Positions 22,990-33,880 of a stretch of DNA of 64,000 nucleotides are shown piece after piece. Source of the stretch: Styela clava (Eukaryota > Chordata > Ascidiacea > Stolidobranchia > Styelidae); the NCBI RefSeq assembly GCF_964204865.1, contig NC_135259.1:4908974-4972973 (forward strand), in the 5' to 3' direction. The notes under the pieces were generated by a model, which saw only the letters and a program-made list of their open reading frames with translations, did not search any database and was not told where the DNA came from. A program made the position numbers and the translations under genes. The stretch's first letter is position 1. The number at the start of each line of letters is the position of its first letter.

Positions 22990-24830
22990 CAGTTTGATTG
23001 TCTAAGAAGAATTCAGGATAAAATACCAGTTGGGCAAAAAACAGTCGATGTTCTTGTTAGTAGAGATTATGCACCTTTAATTCAAACAATGCATTCGTTA
23101 CGTTCGCCAATTGATCCTGATAATCATCCTTCAGCAGCTTTCACATCTCTTGGATGCTATCTATATGGAGGCATTATTCAAGCACCGCAACGATCTTTCA
23201 ATCATGTAGCAAATATTAATAGTTTTTCACCATTAGAAAATGAAGAGTTGCGCAAGTTTTTCCATGGTGAAGTTCTTGGAGTGCAACCCACAACTTTGTG
23301 TGTTTGTTCTAACTCAGAAATTGCAGAATCAGCAATTATTAAACATGTAAAAGCGACAACCAATATTGGTGATGATGGCCTTGTTTGTGTCAAAATGCCA
23401 TGGAAACCTGGTTTCCCAGAAAAATTGCACAACAATTTTGAGAAGGCGTATGAACAAATGAAAAAACGGGAACAAGAATTGTGCAGAAAAGGAAAAACGG
23501 AAGAGTATAATATGGAGATAAAAAATCTGCTTCAGCGAGGCGTAGTACGACGATTAACACCGGTTGAAACGAAAACGGCTAAAGTCGAAAATGCATGGTA
23601 CCTCAATCATCGTATCGTAGAACGTCCGGATAAAACCTCAACAAAATTAAGAATAGTATTTGATTCTGCGTGTCCTTTTAAGGGCACATGTCTCAATGAT
23701 GGTTTAGAGAAAGGCCCCAGCTTTGCGAATTCTTTGTTCAGATGTTTCATGGCATGGCGAGCTGATAGTGTGGCTATTGCTGGTGATATATCGAAAATGT
23801 TTAATCAAATTCAAATGGCAGAAGTCGATCAGAAATTTCATCGTTTCCTTTGGCGCTATGGTGATTCATCGTTGCAACTAACAATCTTTCAATGGCTTCG
23901 GGTTATGTTCGGAGATAAATCCAGTCCTGACTTGGCATGTTTTACAATTAAATTTTTAGCCGATAAATTTCGAAAAGATCATCCTCTTGAAGCTGTTGTA
24001 TTGGACAAAGATATATACATTGATGATGTCAGTCATTCTGTTTTGAATCACATTCTTGCAAACAAGGTTATCAATGATGTTCATCAAATACTTATTCGTG
24101 GAAAATTCTCTATAAAGATTTGGAACTCAAACCATCCTGAAGTAGATCAAAATCCTGGTGAAAAAGTTGTTGATGTACTTGGACATTCCTGGAATAAAAC
24201 TGATGACAGTTTCAGATCAAAATTCTTTCATGCAAACAGGATTTTCTAAAAGAAAAGCATTAGCATGTGTAATGAAATTGTGGGACTCTCTGGGTTATTT
24301 ACTCCCAGTCACAATGCAGTATAGAATAGATCTTCAAAAGATCTGGGCAGATGGATTTAGCTGGGACCAAACTTCGCCAGATGATGTGGTCAAATGCTGG
24401 TATAACAATGTTCAAGAAATGTCCAAGTTAGCTCAAGTTTCAACTCCAAGATGTCTGAAACCTGAAAACACAACTGGACCTCCTCAACTGCACGCATTTT
24501 CAGACGGTGGAGATTTAGTCTATGGCACTTGTGTGTTCTTACGGTGGCCTACAACAGGTGGAGTTAAGCTAACATTCGTTGCAGCAAAGGGATTTGTGGC
24601 GCCACTCAAAGCAAAAGTATTCCAAGAAAGGAGCTAATGGGAGCAATAGGCATGAGCAGATTGGTGCATGAAATAAGTAGAGCACTACCGTACAATATTG
24701 CATTCAAATATTTCTGGATAGACAGCAAAGTTGTTATTTATTGGTTGAACTCCCAATCTGGAAAATTCAAACCATTCGTTGCTTCAAGAGTAATTTCAAG
24801 ATACACATAAGAATCTAACAAAAGAAGTCA
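22990..24830 (+). pseudogene. BEL/Pao reverse transcriptase and RNase H
   Basis: The RT is mostly open at 23089-24249: LRIVFDSACPFKG, AIAGDISKMFNQI (first catalytic Asp), WLRVMFGDKSSPDLA, and YIDDVSHSV (the YxDD box). A frameshift near 24230 moves to the connection and RNase H part (LWDSLGYLLPVTMQYR, HAFSDGGDLVYGTCVFLRWP), followed by a further break at about 24640. The order and motifs are those of Pao/BEL polymerases, distinct from Gypsy or Copia. Confidence 0.82.
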
Positions 24831-24899
24831 ATTTCATTCCAAGTCTTCTTAATGCTGCAGATTGTTTAACAAAACCTATTTCCTGCGAGAAGCTTACAA

Positions 24900-26440
24900 T
24901 TTGACATGAAGGACTTGAATTTCTTAGGCAACCAATGGAATATTGGCCGAATGATGATGACTTAAAATTAGATGAATTACGTCAAGAAATATGGGAAGAA
25001 AAACCACCAACTAAGTCAAAAGCATATTGCGGAAAAAGACAATTCAACGTCGTTAAAGCAGATTTGCCTTATCAAATTGATAATGATTTAGCGGATAATT
25101 TTTCTTCATGGCAAGACCGATGTCGTACAATACATGGAGAAAGCAAAATTGTGTGTATTCAGAATTTGTCAAAAATCTATGATTGATGAATTTGGGAAGG
25201 CTGTCAAAACTCTATGGAAATTAGACTTGTTATTCGATTCTCACGGAATTCTTCGTATTGGTGGAAGACTGAATAGAACTGATTTATATATGGAAATGAA
25301 GCATCCAGTCGTACTTCCGGGCAAACATTCCCTCGTTCGTCTTCTTGGAGTGTTCTATCATAAAAAGTTCTTACATCAAGGGTATCGAGTTATATTGGCA
25401 AATATGAAGAATGACGGTATTGTTCTTATTGGTGGAAGAATACTCTTAAAATCAATAGCATCAATGTGTATATTTTGCAGAATTCGTCGTAGAAAGTTGC
25501 TACAGTAACGCATGGGAGAACTTCCTTCATTTCGAATGCAACCACAGATGGCACCATTCAATTCTGTAGCAATGGATTTTTTCGGATACTTGAAAGTAAA
25601 GCAATTTCGAAATGTAGTTATCAACGCGTCTGTTTTAATTATTACATTTGCAACCACTCGCTGTATTCATCTGGAACTGTGTCTGGCTCTGGATACTAAT
25701 TCGTTCCTTCGGGCATGGAGACGATTTGTATCTATAAGGGGAATTCATCCTGCATTTGTATTTTCCGACGGAGGTACTTCATTTCAAGCTAGTCAAGCGC
25801 CTATCAAGGAATGGCTCGAGAAATGGAATTTTCAGTTGATTCAACATGTGATGGCAGAGAATCAAACGAAATTTGATTGGAAATATAATGTGCCTTACGC
25901 GTCACATATGAATGGAGTAGTAGAATCGCTTATCAACTCGGTTCGCAAAGCACTCGATGCATCAGTGGTGAATTACAGCAGGGCTCTCATGACCTACGAA
26001 GAATGGACAACTGTTCTCAACGAAATTACTTATATCACCAATAGTCGACCATTTTTCCCAGATTGAAAACTCTTCGGAATATAATTGTATTACTGGCAAT
26101 ACTCTTTTACATCCATATGCAAAGCAGGTAGTCCCTTAAACTACACAATAAGGGAGATTCAATCCACGAGACATGCTAAAAGTGGCGGAAAACAGAGTTG
26201 AGGTGTTCTGATAACAAATGGTTTCGAACAAGACGCAATCTTCAAGTTGGAGATAATTCTTTAACCTGGATTTAAAGGCGGAAGTGCACCCAGAGGTCTA
26301 TGGAAAAAAGCACTGGTTCACAACATTATGCCCAGTTCAGATGGCTTAGTCAGAAGTGTTACAATCAAAGACAGCGATGGGAATTTATACAATCGACCAA
26401 TACATAAACTTTGTCTAATTGCGACCAAAGAAGAGCTACA
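24900..26440 (+). pseudogene. BEL/Pao integrase
   Basis: Zinc-binding H2C2 part at about 25300-25500 (HKKFLHQGYRV, then CIFCRIRRRK). The catalytic core at 25512-26066 has AMDFFGYL, FSDGGTSF and NGVVESLINSVRKAL (D, D, E). The C-terminal DUF5641-like stretch (NIMPSSDGLVRSVTIKDSDG) reaches about 26440. Frameshifts lie near 25190, 25505 and 26070-26200. Confidence 0.8.
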
Positions 26441-26536
26441 ATGCTACAATGTGGGTTGAAAGACATCTAATCTCATATCAGTTACTCCGAGTCAACAATG
26501 TTCAATATTATCGTCTTTTTATTGCATTCATAGACT

Positions 26537-26563
26537 GGGGGGGGGGGGGGGGGGGGGGGGGGG
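26537..26563 (+). repeat. Poly(G) tract, 27 bases, BEL polypurine tract expanded
   Basis: An uninterrupted G-run followed by AGTGG. It lies between the end of the integrase and the likely 3' LTR start, where the polypurine primer of plus-strand synthesis sits. Its length suggests slippage after insertion; the assembled length may be unreliable. Confidence 0.7.
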
Positions 26564-26967
26564 AGTGGTTTGAACATTTGACTGATTTATCTTGGTACTA
26601 CTTACTTTTGGTGTGTTTACGTATGGTTCACTGCATCGCGATTATTGGCTGATTACTTGATTACTTCTTGTTATGGTTAACTGTCTAGAGCTTTAGTCTG
26701 TCTTTAGATCTGTTCTCATGAGTTTGTTAATGGTGCTATAGTCATTGGGTATGAATAATCTATTTCTTAAGTTTCTACCATTGGGATAATCCGTTCTGAC
26801 AAAGCCTCATTTAAATGCAAGGGAATTGGTATATTCTTGCTTTGTATTGTGCCTGGTTGCCTGTACTCATTTTAATATTCATCTTTATTGTTTGTCAGGT
26901 CACTTTGTCTTACTGATATCTGGATTAAAACACTCTGGGAAAAATCTATTCGTTTCATTTCGGGATA

Positions 26968-28004
26968 TTAGTTAAAGAGACATAGTAGGCAAGGGTGATT
27001 TGTCAATGGGCAGAAATCCAAACTAGTTGCCTCATGTCTTTTTAAAGAATTGATGATATTTTCTATTTCGGTAATTGAAGAATCCTCCATAAACATGGAC
27101 GACTTGTTCGGCGAACCCATGAATTGGAGGTGTTCGTTGTCACTCACAGTATGGAATGCGGAAGACAAATTTAGTCCAATTTGAGAGGAGTAACTATTGA
27201 ACATACGCAAAATTTTTTCCTTGTCATGCACAATCTCCCCAAAGTTTGGTTTACGAGCTTTAGTGGAATGCCTTTATTTGATTTTGCGTTTATTAAAGAA
27301 TTGATTGTGCTCCAAGTTATTTTGGGGTAATTTTTATTTTTTTTCAAAACAATTGGCGAAATATATCTCTTTAGCTTTTTGCTTCAGATGACACAATTTG
27401 TTGGCATATTTTTTGTAGTACAGTTTTTGTTCCATGGAACCCCTATTGAAATGAGATTTATGTAGCTTATCTCTGATTTCAGTCGACCGCAAGATGCCAG
27501 TTGTTATCCAGGGTTTCCTTTCTGGTTGGCGTTCTTTTCTAGTTAGCATTCTTAGTGGTGCATGTTTATCACATCCAGTAAGAATTTTGGTAATAAAATT
27601 GCTAAAACATGAATTGAAATTATCCGCATTTATACTGATAAGATCATGCAAGTAAAAAAGTTCATGGGCATCTTGAATGAATTTAGCAGAATCTCATATC
27701 ACGTTTCAACTTGAGTTGAACATGGGAGATGCATGGCGAGGTTGAGATTGACAAAGAACGGGATAATGGTCAGTCATGCAGTGCTGCCATACAATACATG
27801 AAACGGTTTCTCAGATATATTAGAATAAATATGGTCAATTAGAGTAGCACTGGAGCTGGTTACTCTAGTTGGGTATGTAATTAATGGAATTGTGGCATGG
27901 GACCTCAGCATGTCAAGAAAACCTATTGCAAATGATGTGGAGCTTCGTAAGTTGATATTTATATCACCCAATATAATATATTTCTTTTTATCAAGTGTCA
28001 GATG
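26968..28004 (-). pseudogene. CR1-type LINE, endonuclease end and linker before the RT
   Basis: Minus strand. 28004-27774 has the endonuclease end (KKYIILGDININL, YPTRVTSSSATLIDHIYSN). 27651-27334 has the linker (RKPWITTGILRSTEIRDKLH, YYKKYANKLCHLKQKAKEIYF). 27231-27000 has the stretch before the RT fingers (ITEIENIINSLKRHEATSLD). The RT itself is missing between here and FADD at 21417, about 500 bp short of a full RT, so the BEL insertion was accompanied by a deletion. Confidence 0.75.
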
Positions 28005-28012
28005 GTGTAGGG

Positions 28013-28728
28013 CAGTGGTCGACAACCACCGGGCCGCGGCCCATTGCAGGTCCGCGGAAAGGTTACTACCGGTCCGCAGAAGGTTGACACAAAAGCGGAC
28101 AAGGCTCAAATAACACCTCGACAATCTAACAACTACAACTAAAAAACATCACCCAATAGCAAAGCAGAGAAATACAATGCATCTGAGCAGCATGTCTGAC
28201 TTCGTAAATAATTTTCACGTCAATATGTCGAAATAATGCTGCATCAATTTTGCCTCTGCGTGAGAAAGTTCCGAATCCGTCTAAATAAGATGTCTCCAAC
28301 CGTAAATATATACTACTACGCTTACAAAATAATGATTCTCGCTAACAACGTGACTGTTGTATTTGTAACCGTACGTGACAGCAACGAAATTTGTCCAGTT
28401 TGCGATCTTTGTCATACTAAGCATTCAAATGAGGCAATGAATCCTTAGAAACTTCTTTGAACGACGGGATGGTCTTGTCAACGCCGAAATAGGCAGGACG
28501 TGAGCAACATGCTACGTGTATCACTATCGACCGTGTTTTCCAATTGAGAACAGTTGATGGACAGCAAACTAATGCAGATCTCGATTAAATAGCATCACTT
28601 TTGTTTTCGAATATGCTAAATGAATTTTCTACTTCTTAATATGCATATAACTGTATGTAAGTTCGTTCGTATAAAAGTGGTCCGCCAATAATATTGGTCC
28701 GTCACTTAAAAAAGGTTGCCGACCACTG
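28013..28728. mobile_element. Non-autonomous hAT element, 716 bp, TSD GTGTAGGG
   Basis: Left end CAGTGGTCGACAACCACC, inverted right end CAGTGGTCGGCAACCTTTTT. GTGTAGGG flanks it on both sides (28005-28012 and 28729-28736). It splits the endonuclease coding region of the CR1 LINE; removing it rejoins the two parts. Sub-terminal GGTCCGC repeats. Confidence 0.93.
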
Positions 28729-28736
28729 GTGTAGGG

Positions 28737-29104
28737 TATCACTTTGAGCGCGCATAAAATCAGATTCACTGGATCCAGAGTGTCGATATATAACACCAAG
28801 AATAATAGAAGAAGACTCTCCACAATGAATAGGTATTTCAACCCAAAGTTTTTCGCATTCAGAATATATTTGTGTACCAATAACGGATTTAAATAAGACT
28901 TTACATATAGCCCAACCCCACCAGCTTGAGTTTTGTTGGCGTATGAAGGAATACATAACTTTCAATATCTATATTAACTAAAAGATCTGTTTTGAGTTTT
29001 GTTTTGGATAACGCTATCACAGTAGGGGATGAATTTAGATCATGTATAATGTTAGACAACTCGTCAATATGCTTTTGTATAGACCGAATATTGAAATGAG
29101 CCAA
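28737..29104 (-). pseudogene. CR1-type LINE, start of the APE endonuclease
   Basis: Minus strand: HFNIRSIQKHIDELSNIIHD, VIALSKTKLKTDL (the usual SETWL box as SKTKL), then in another frame TQAGGVGLYVK and LWVEIPIHCGESSSIILGVI with YRHSGS. This is the 5' part of the same LINE as 27.0-28.0 kb and 20.6-21.4 kb. Confidence 0.78.
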
Positions 29105-30618
29105 AGTGAGCTTATTTTTAGATGAACTGGTACAACCTAGGATGTTACGTACACTGTCAGCAGTCTCAAGTGACAGGCATGGACTAACATTTTCAAAATT
29201 GAATTCAGAAGTGTCAAGGGGTTCTAGTTTTTTGTCTACTAAATATGGGCAAGTATGAAATAGAAAAATAGATTTTAACCTCCCTACACCGGCCTTTCAC
29301 ATGACCCTCAGATGAAATGTATTCTCGGAACGGACTTTTGTCCGAACTTAATAACCAGCCAAGTTCTGATTTATTCTTGAATTTACATAATACATAGGAA
29401 GCAAGTTTATTTACATAAAACCAATCAAGTCAATAATTAATTACTGAATACTGGAATTGCCGAAAAAAAATATTCGAATATCAGACCAACTGACTTTACA
29501 TGCGAGCTAGGTAAAACTGACATTCGGATGTAGATTGCCGGAACAATCGCACCACTATCATGAAACATACTTTGGCCAAGTTTTAAAATGTCTGCTTTTA
29601 AAACTCATTTATATCGCCGACCACAGTTAACACACTGGTAGGGCAAGCTTGTTGTGAATAAGGACTTTGGAAACACTCAAAATGATCAAAGCTAGAAATC
29701 TCAGGTCCCATCTTTATTTGTGTCATGGAAGATTGCAAATCTTCAATTCACACGTTAATTTATTTTTAATATCGAAGATGCATGACTGATAACAGGCTTA
29801 TTATCTCTTAGTTTTCTTTACTTAGAAAATAAAAAAAACACTCTATGACTAGAAAGAGTTAAGATATTAACCGGATTCGCCGAATCTGTCAATCGGCGAA
29901 CTCGTCCCAAACCTAGGTATTACGTGTATTCCAATAGTCGCCTGCGTTATGAAAACGACCGTTTTCGAACATCGAAAATGTTCAGCTTACTATCAAAATG
30001 TATTGACTCAAAATATTTCATACTATAATAATACAAAATAATAAAAAAAAAATTACATATTTCACAACAAATGAATAATATTGTATGCAAAAAAATTTTC
30101 CGTGTTATTTTGGTTATTTTGACAAGCCATTATAACAGACAGTGAGCTATAGAAATGTTATGGTTTAATGGGATAGGTGCAAGTGTTTTTTAATTTCATA
30201 AATTACATCCATTTTTCACGAACAGGATAGGCTCAAGGTTCTTTTCGGGATTCACGTGGTAAAATAAGATAATTCACTTGGGAGTCTTCACATAAATCTT
30301 AAGAAAAAGTAAGATGGATTGAGGATTTAATGCGTTTGTGAAAAATACAAACCTTTAAACAAATACAAATCAAAAATCTTAATGTCGTTGTTAATTTATT
30401 GAATTGAAAATAATGAAAGTACGTAATGAAAATTGGTACTTATTAAACTAACTTTTAACGCTTAAAAAGACTTCACATATAACTACTATTCAAGTTTTTC
30501 ATATAAGGATTGTGATACCTATATGAAAAACTTAAATAGTGTTCAAAATGAAGTTTCGTATCATCAATGCTTTTTATATTCATTATTTCTGTTTGAGTTC
30601 GTTGGATGTAGCCTACTC
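29105..30618. other. Intergenic, nothing recognised
   Basis: AT-rich DNA with no convincing frame. It may hold the 5' UTR of the CR1 element on its left and the 3' UTR of the receptor-like gene on its right. A perfect-looking short inverted pair lies at about 30490-30535 (TTCATATA...TATATGAAAAAC). Confidence 0.5.
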
Positions 30619-31746
30619 TTACTTGTTCAGAAATAATGTTAACAATATGTTTTTCCAGTTATTGAGCATGAAGAATATGACAATCTGGTTCACGAAAGCA
30701 TTTGTTTCGAATATCGTTAAATACACGTGAAGGCCCAGTGGCTGCGTTACGTAGATTTTGTTCAGGGCAAGTACTATTAGGAATATTGTGATATCGCTAA
30801 AGGCGCAAAATCCCGAGAGCACCGAAGACCGCTTCAAAATTGATATGAGAGGGCGTCGTGACTTCTTGACTTGTGCACATCTCTTCACATTTTTTGCCTT
30901 TTCTATGGCTTCTACCTCGCTCAGTACAGTTGGGGGATCCGAAAACTCTGAGGTGGGTCTCGGTGATGGTACGGTTGTGTTATTTTCTTCCGGCGTGGAT
31001 TCTCTGCGCGTCGTTCTCATATTTTTATTCTTCTGAATCTGTTTGTAGAGAGGATATGAAAAAAGCACTACGAGCATTACTTGACTTATGGCAGTCAAGG
31101 CTACGTTGGCTAAATGCATCATTCGTGCTGCGGTCACTTTCAAAATTTCTTTGCAGCCAATAGGCGATATCTCTGTACGTATAGGTATAATATGATTGAT
31201 CATTCCAAGTACGCTCGTTAAAATGATAAGTACTAGGCAGGCGTATTGAAGTCTTCGAAACCATCCTTCTGTGAGATCCTTGAAATTGGGTCTGGCATAC
31301 AGTAGCCACTGTCGAGACCACAATGTCACATATGTCCCGAATAAGCTTAAAATATAAAACACCTTGAATCCAAACATTCCGATGTTGCACGCAATATCGT
31401 TTGTTGGATGAGCGTAAGATGCTTGGATGATCTGCAGTAAGATTAATCTTGGTATCGACGTCAAAAATACAATGAAAATCATGGTATAAATAGTTCCATG
31501 TTTTCTTTGTCTCTGTCTGCTGCAATAGAATTTTCTATGCTTCATACCGTAATGGAGCATAGCAATAATGATCCAAATAGTTATTAATGTATACAGAGCA
31601 AACAGCGACTCAATAATGATCCAGTTTCTGTGCTGGTCATAATTGTTTTCCGCTACTGGCGGCGTCGATGATTTTGTTGTTTGTGTCACATTAGCAGTAT
31701 TTTCCGACATTTTTGATAAGTTCAGATTACTTTTATTTGTTTTCAT
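30619..31746 (-). CDS. Seven-transmembrane receptor-like protein, intronless
   Basis: 375 codons. The N-terminus has two N-glycosylation sequons (NTANVT) and no signal peptide. Seven hydrophobic segments lie at about residues 42-64, 86-107, 123-143, 167-186, 208-233, 308-329 and 338-362. Cys120 before helix 3 and Cys198 in the second outer loop are placed like the class A GPCR disulfide. The third inner loop (236-306) is long, basic and Ser/Pro-rich. The DRY position reads SRQ and no NPxxY is seen, so it is an atypical receptor. I do not recognise a subfamily or ligand. The frame is intact. A TATATATA box at about 31863-31870 (minus), some 120 bases before the ATG, is a possible core promoter. 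It may be a lineage-specific receptor. Confidence 0.75.
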   Translation of the reverse strand: MKTNKSNLNLSKMSENTANVTQTTKSSTPPVAENNYDQHRNWIIIESLFALYTLITIWIIIAMLHYGMKHRKFYCSRQRQRKHGTIYTMIFIVFLTSIPRLILLQIIQASYAHPTNDIACNIGMFGFKVFYILSLFGTYVTLWSRQWLLYARPNFKDLTEGWFRRLQYACLVLIILTSVLGMINHIIPIRTEISPIGCKEILKVTAARMMHLANVALTAISQVMLVVLFSYPLYKQIQKNKNMRTTRRESTPEENNTTVPSPRPTSEFSDPPTVLSEVEAIEKAKNVKRCAQVKKSRRPLISILKRSSVLSGFCAFSDITIFLIVLALNKIYVTQPLGLHVYLTIFETNAFVNQIVIFFMLNNWKNILLTLFLNK

Positions 31747-31859
31747 ATTCTTTAAAAAGTGAAAGCAAAATGTTTAAAGTTTTAAAGTATATTCTATGCA
31801 TGATAACTCAATTTTCCCCTGAAAATTTAAATACAACCACAGTGGATCGAAGGTGGTGT

Positions 31860-31872
31860 AGATATATATAGA
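31860..31872 (-). promoter_or_regulatory. Possible TATA box of the seven-helix gene
   Basis: On the minus strand CTATATATATCTAC, about 115-125 bases before the ATG at 31746. This would place transcription start near 31835 and give a short leader. Position only; TA-rich motifs are common here. Confidence 0.35.
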
Positions 31873-32327
31873 AGGTTTGTCGTTTTCATTAGAACTCGCA
31901 GCTGGTGATTACCACTATTATTTTACTAGCTTAATATTTTCTTTTTTACTTCAAACTTTATAATTAAATGTTATGAATAATTCCAAATACAAACGTACAG
32001 CGTTCAAAGTATTAATTTAACACTATTTTTTCAACACATAAATCTGAAAAAACGTTTTTGAAAATATCCAATTACAGAAATAAACGTATTGCTCTAAGCT
32101 AAAGTCTAAACACCCTCTACCTGTTTTAAACGGTTTGTAGAATGAACTAGTGAGGTGGTTCTCAACCTTTTTTAGTTCGCGGACCGGTAAAATTTCAAAA
32201 CAAACTTTGCGGACCGGCGGACCTTCAAAATCAACCAAAAACACAAAACTTCATCAAAGGAATGCAATTACGACTGTCAAACTACGGAACGTGCCAACTG
32301 CGAAGTTCTCAATCATGTACCGTACTA

Positions 32328-33880
32328 TAGCGCTTCTCAAACTTTTTTTATGTCGCGCTCCACTCACACGGAAAGTTTTACTTCGCGGACCACCTTTATT
32401 AACATTTTTGTTTCAAGGGCTAAAACGAGAATATCGGTCAGAGACCGAAGACTTATCGATCGAAAGTTAGGGGATCCCCCAAAACAGAAACTGCGGTTTC
32501 GATTCGAAAAATTCTGCAAACCCGAACTGGATTGTTTTGATTAGTTTTCAGCCAATATCAGAAATGTAGGAAACAATAGCCAACTCCCCATGTCGTCGAA
32601 ATACTACTCGAGGAAATACTTTTATGAAGAATTCTGCAAATCCGAACTGGATTGTTTCGATTAGTTTCCAGCCAATAGCCTATTTCTGTATTTACCAATC
32701 CTATAGTTTGTGTCAAATACAACGGCGCTAACCCAGGTTGCGACGGCTATTCAAACACAGCCTAGCGATATTTTGGTGAGGAATTCTGCAACCCCGAACC
32801 TGATTTAGGGATATGGACATTGCTTAAACTTAAAGGAGTAATTATAAGTAACGAGATACGATCTCGCGGCGTGTATCCTTCGCTCTGACTCAATAGTGTG
32901 GAAAATTTCTCGAAGGAAACTTGCGCATCGCGACGACGTCAAAGTTACAAGAGAGATATGGACAAGGCTCAAAGATTAATCACGAGATACGATCTAGCGG
33001 TGTGTATCCTTCGCTCTGACTCACTAGCGTGGAAACTTGCGCATCTGATACGCACACACACATTCAGCGCGTCTCGAAAATCTCTCGATTTGTGAAAATC
33101 CAGATCTCTTCATCACTAATTAATTAATAACTCGCTAATTATACGACATAATTCATCCAAAATCAATAGGCTTCTGGTCCGAGATATGATGAATGCACAT
33201 GCAAAATTTGGAGCAGATTCAACCACGCCTTCGTGAGATATCGCGTGCATCTAACAGACACACAGACAGACATACATACAGACATACAGACAAATACCTA
33301 TCAATATACTTATCGATACTTACCGATCTTAAGATCGATAAGTAATAAGTCGAGGCAGGGTTGCCCAAAACAAATCGAATATTTTAATACCTTTTCGGCA
33401 AATTTTTGAATAATTGCGAATGATAGCCATTTTTCGCTGTCAGCTGGGTGTTTCGTTTTCGAGTGAAATCTTCAAGCGATTTTCTGCGTCTTTTCACGTA
33501 TATTAATGACGATGAAATAGAACTTTGATTGCTTCTTATCTTCTGTTCAGGCGTGCGCCGCATATTGTTGCGACAATTTCGCACGGTTGCGCTATGGGCA
33601 TTGCCTTCTTATTTACGCATTTATTTCTATTAAGTCGAAATCTGAAGCTGTAATTGTAATGATGCCATAAAAATAATTTATACATTTTCACGCTTTTTGA
33701 TAAATTTGACAGCAGACGAATCCGATAGTCACGCTCGATCGCTCAAATTGATTGGGATTCTTACGAGAAAACCATTGCCATCCTACTAAAAAGTCGAATT
33801 AATTTTAATTCTAACACAAAATATAGAAAAATACGAATAATTTAGCAACGAGTTCGCGGATCGCTGGCTGTGAAGCGCTA
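32328..33880. mobile_element. Inner hAT element, TSD CCGTACTA/CCATACTA
   Basis: Left TAGCGCTTCTCA and inverted right TAGCGCTTCACA ends, with sub-terminal TTCGCGGA words. It is flanked by CCGTACTA (32320-32327) and CCATACTA (33881-33888), 7 of 8 identical. It sits wholly inside the outer element and itself contains the unclassified repeat 32425-33348. Confidence 0.85.
32425..33348 (+). repeat. Unclassified interspersed repeat, copy 1
   Basis: About 0.9 kb, near-identical to 38008-38885 in the same orientation. It begins ACGAGAATATCGG, has hairpins GGTCAGAGACC and GGGGATCCCC near its start, and ends in a palindrome-like CTTACCGATC-TTAA-GATCGATAAG after an ACAGACAG-type run. The word ACTTATCGATC occurs near the start and, inverted, at the end. 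No coding frame. Probably a non-autonomous transposon; class unknown. Confidence 0.85.

Larger units (their letters stand above)
21418..26960 (+). mobile_element. BEL/Pao LTR retrotransposon, 5'-truncated, inserted in a CR1 LINE
   Basis: Order gag, protease, RT, RNase H, integrase, polypurine tract, with a probable 3' LTR. There is no 5' LTR: CR1 coding sequence runs up to the first BEL bases. A G-run at 26537-26563 followed by AGTGG and then TGGTTTGAACATTTGACTG (about 26566) has the form of a polypurine tract and LTR start. The right limit, about 26.9 kb, is estimated. Several frameshifts make it defective. Confidence 0.8.

Noticed and set aside
32425-33348. Helitron identity for the 0.9-kb repeat
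   Set aside because: A terminal hairpin is present, but the 5' TC and 3' CTRR ends expected of Helitrons are not at the shared borders in either orientation.
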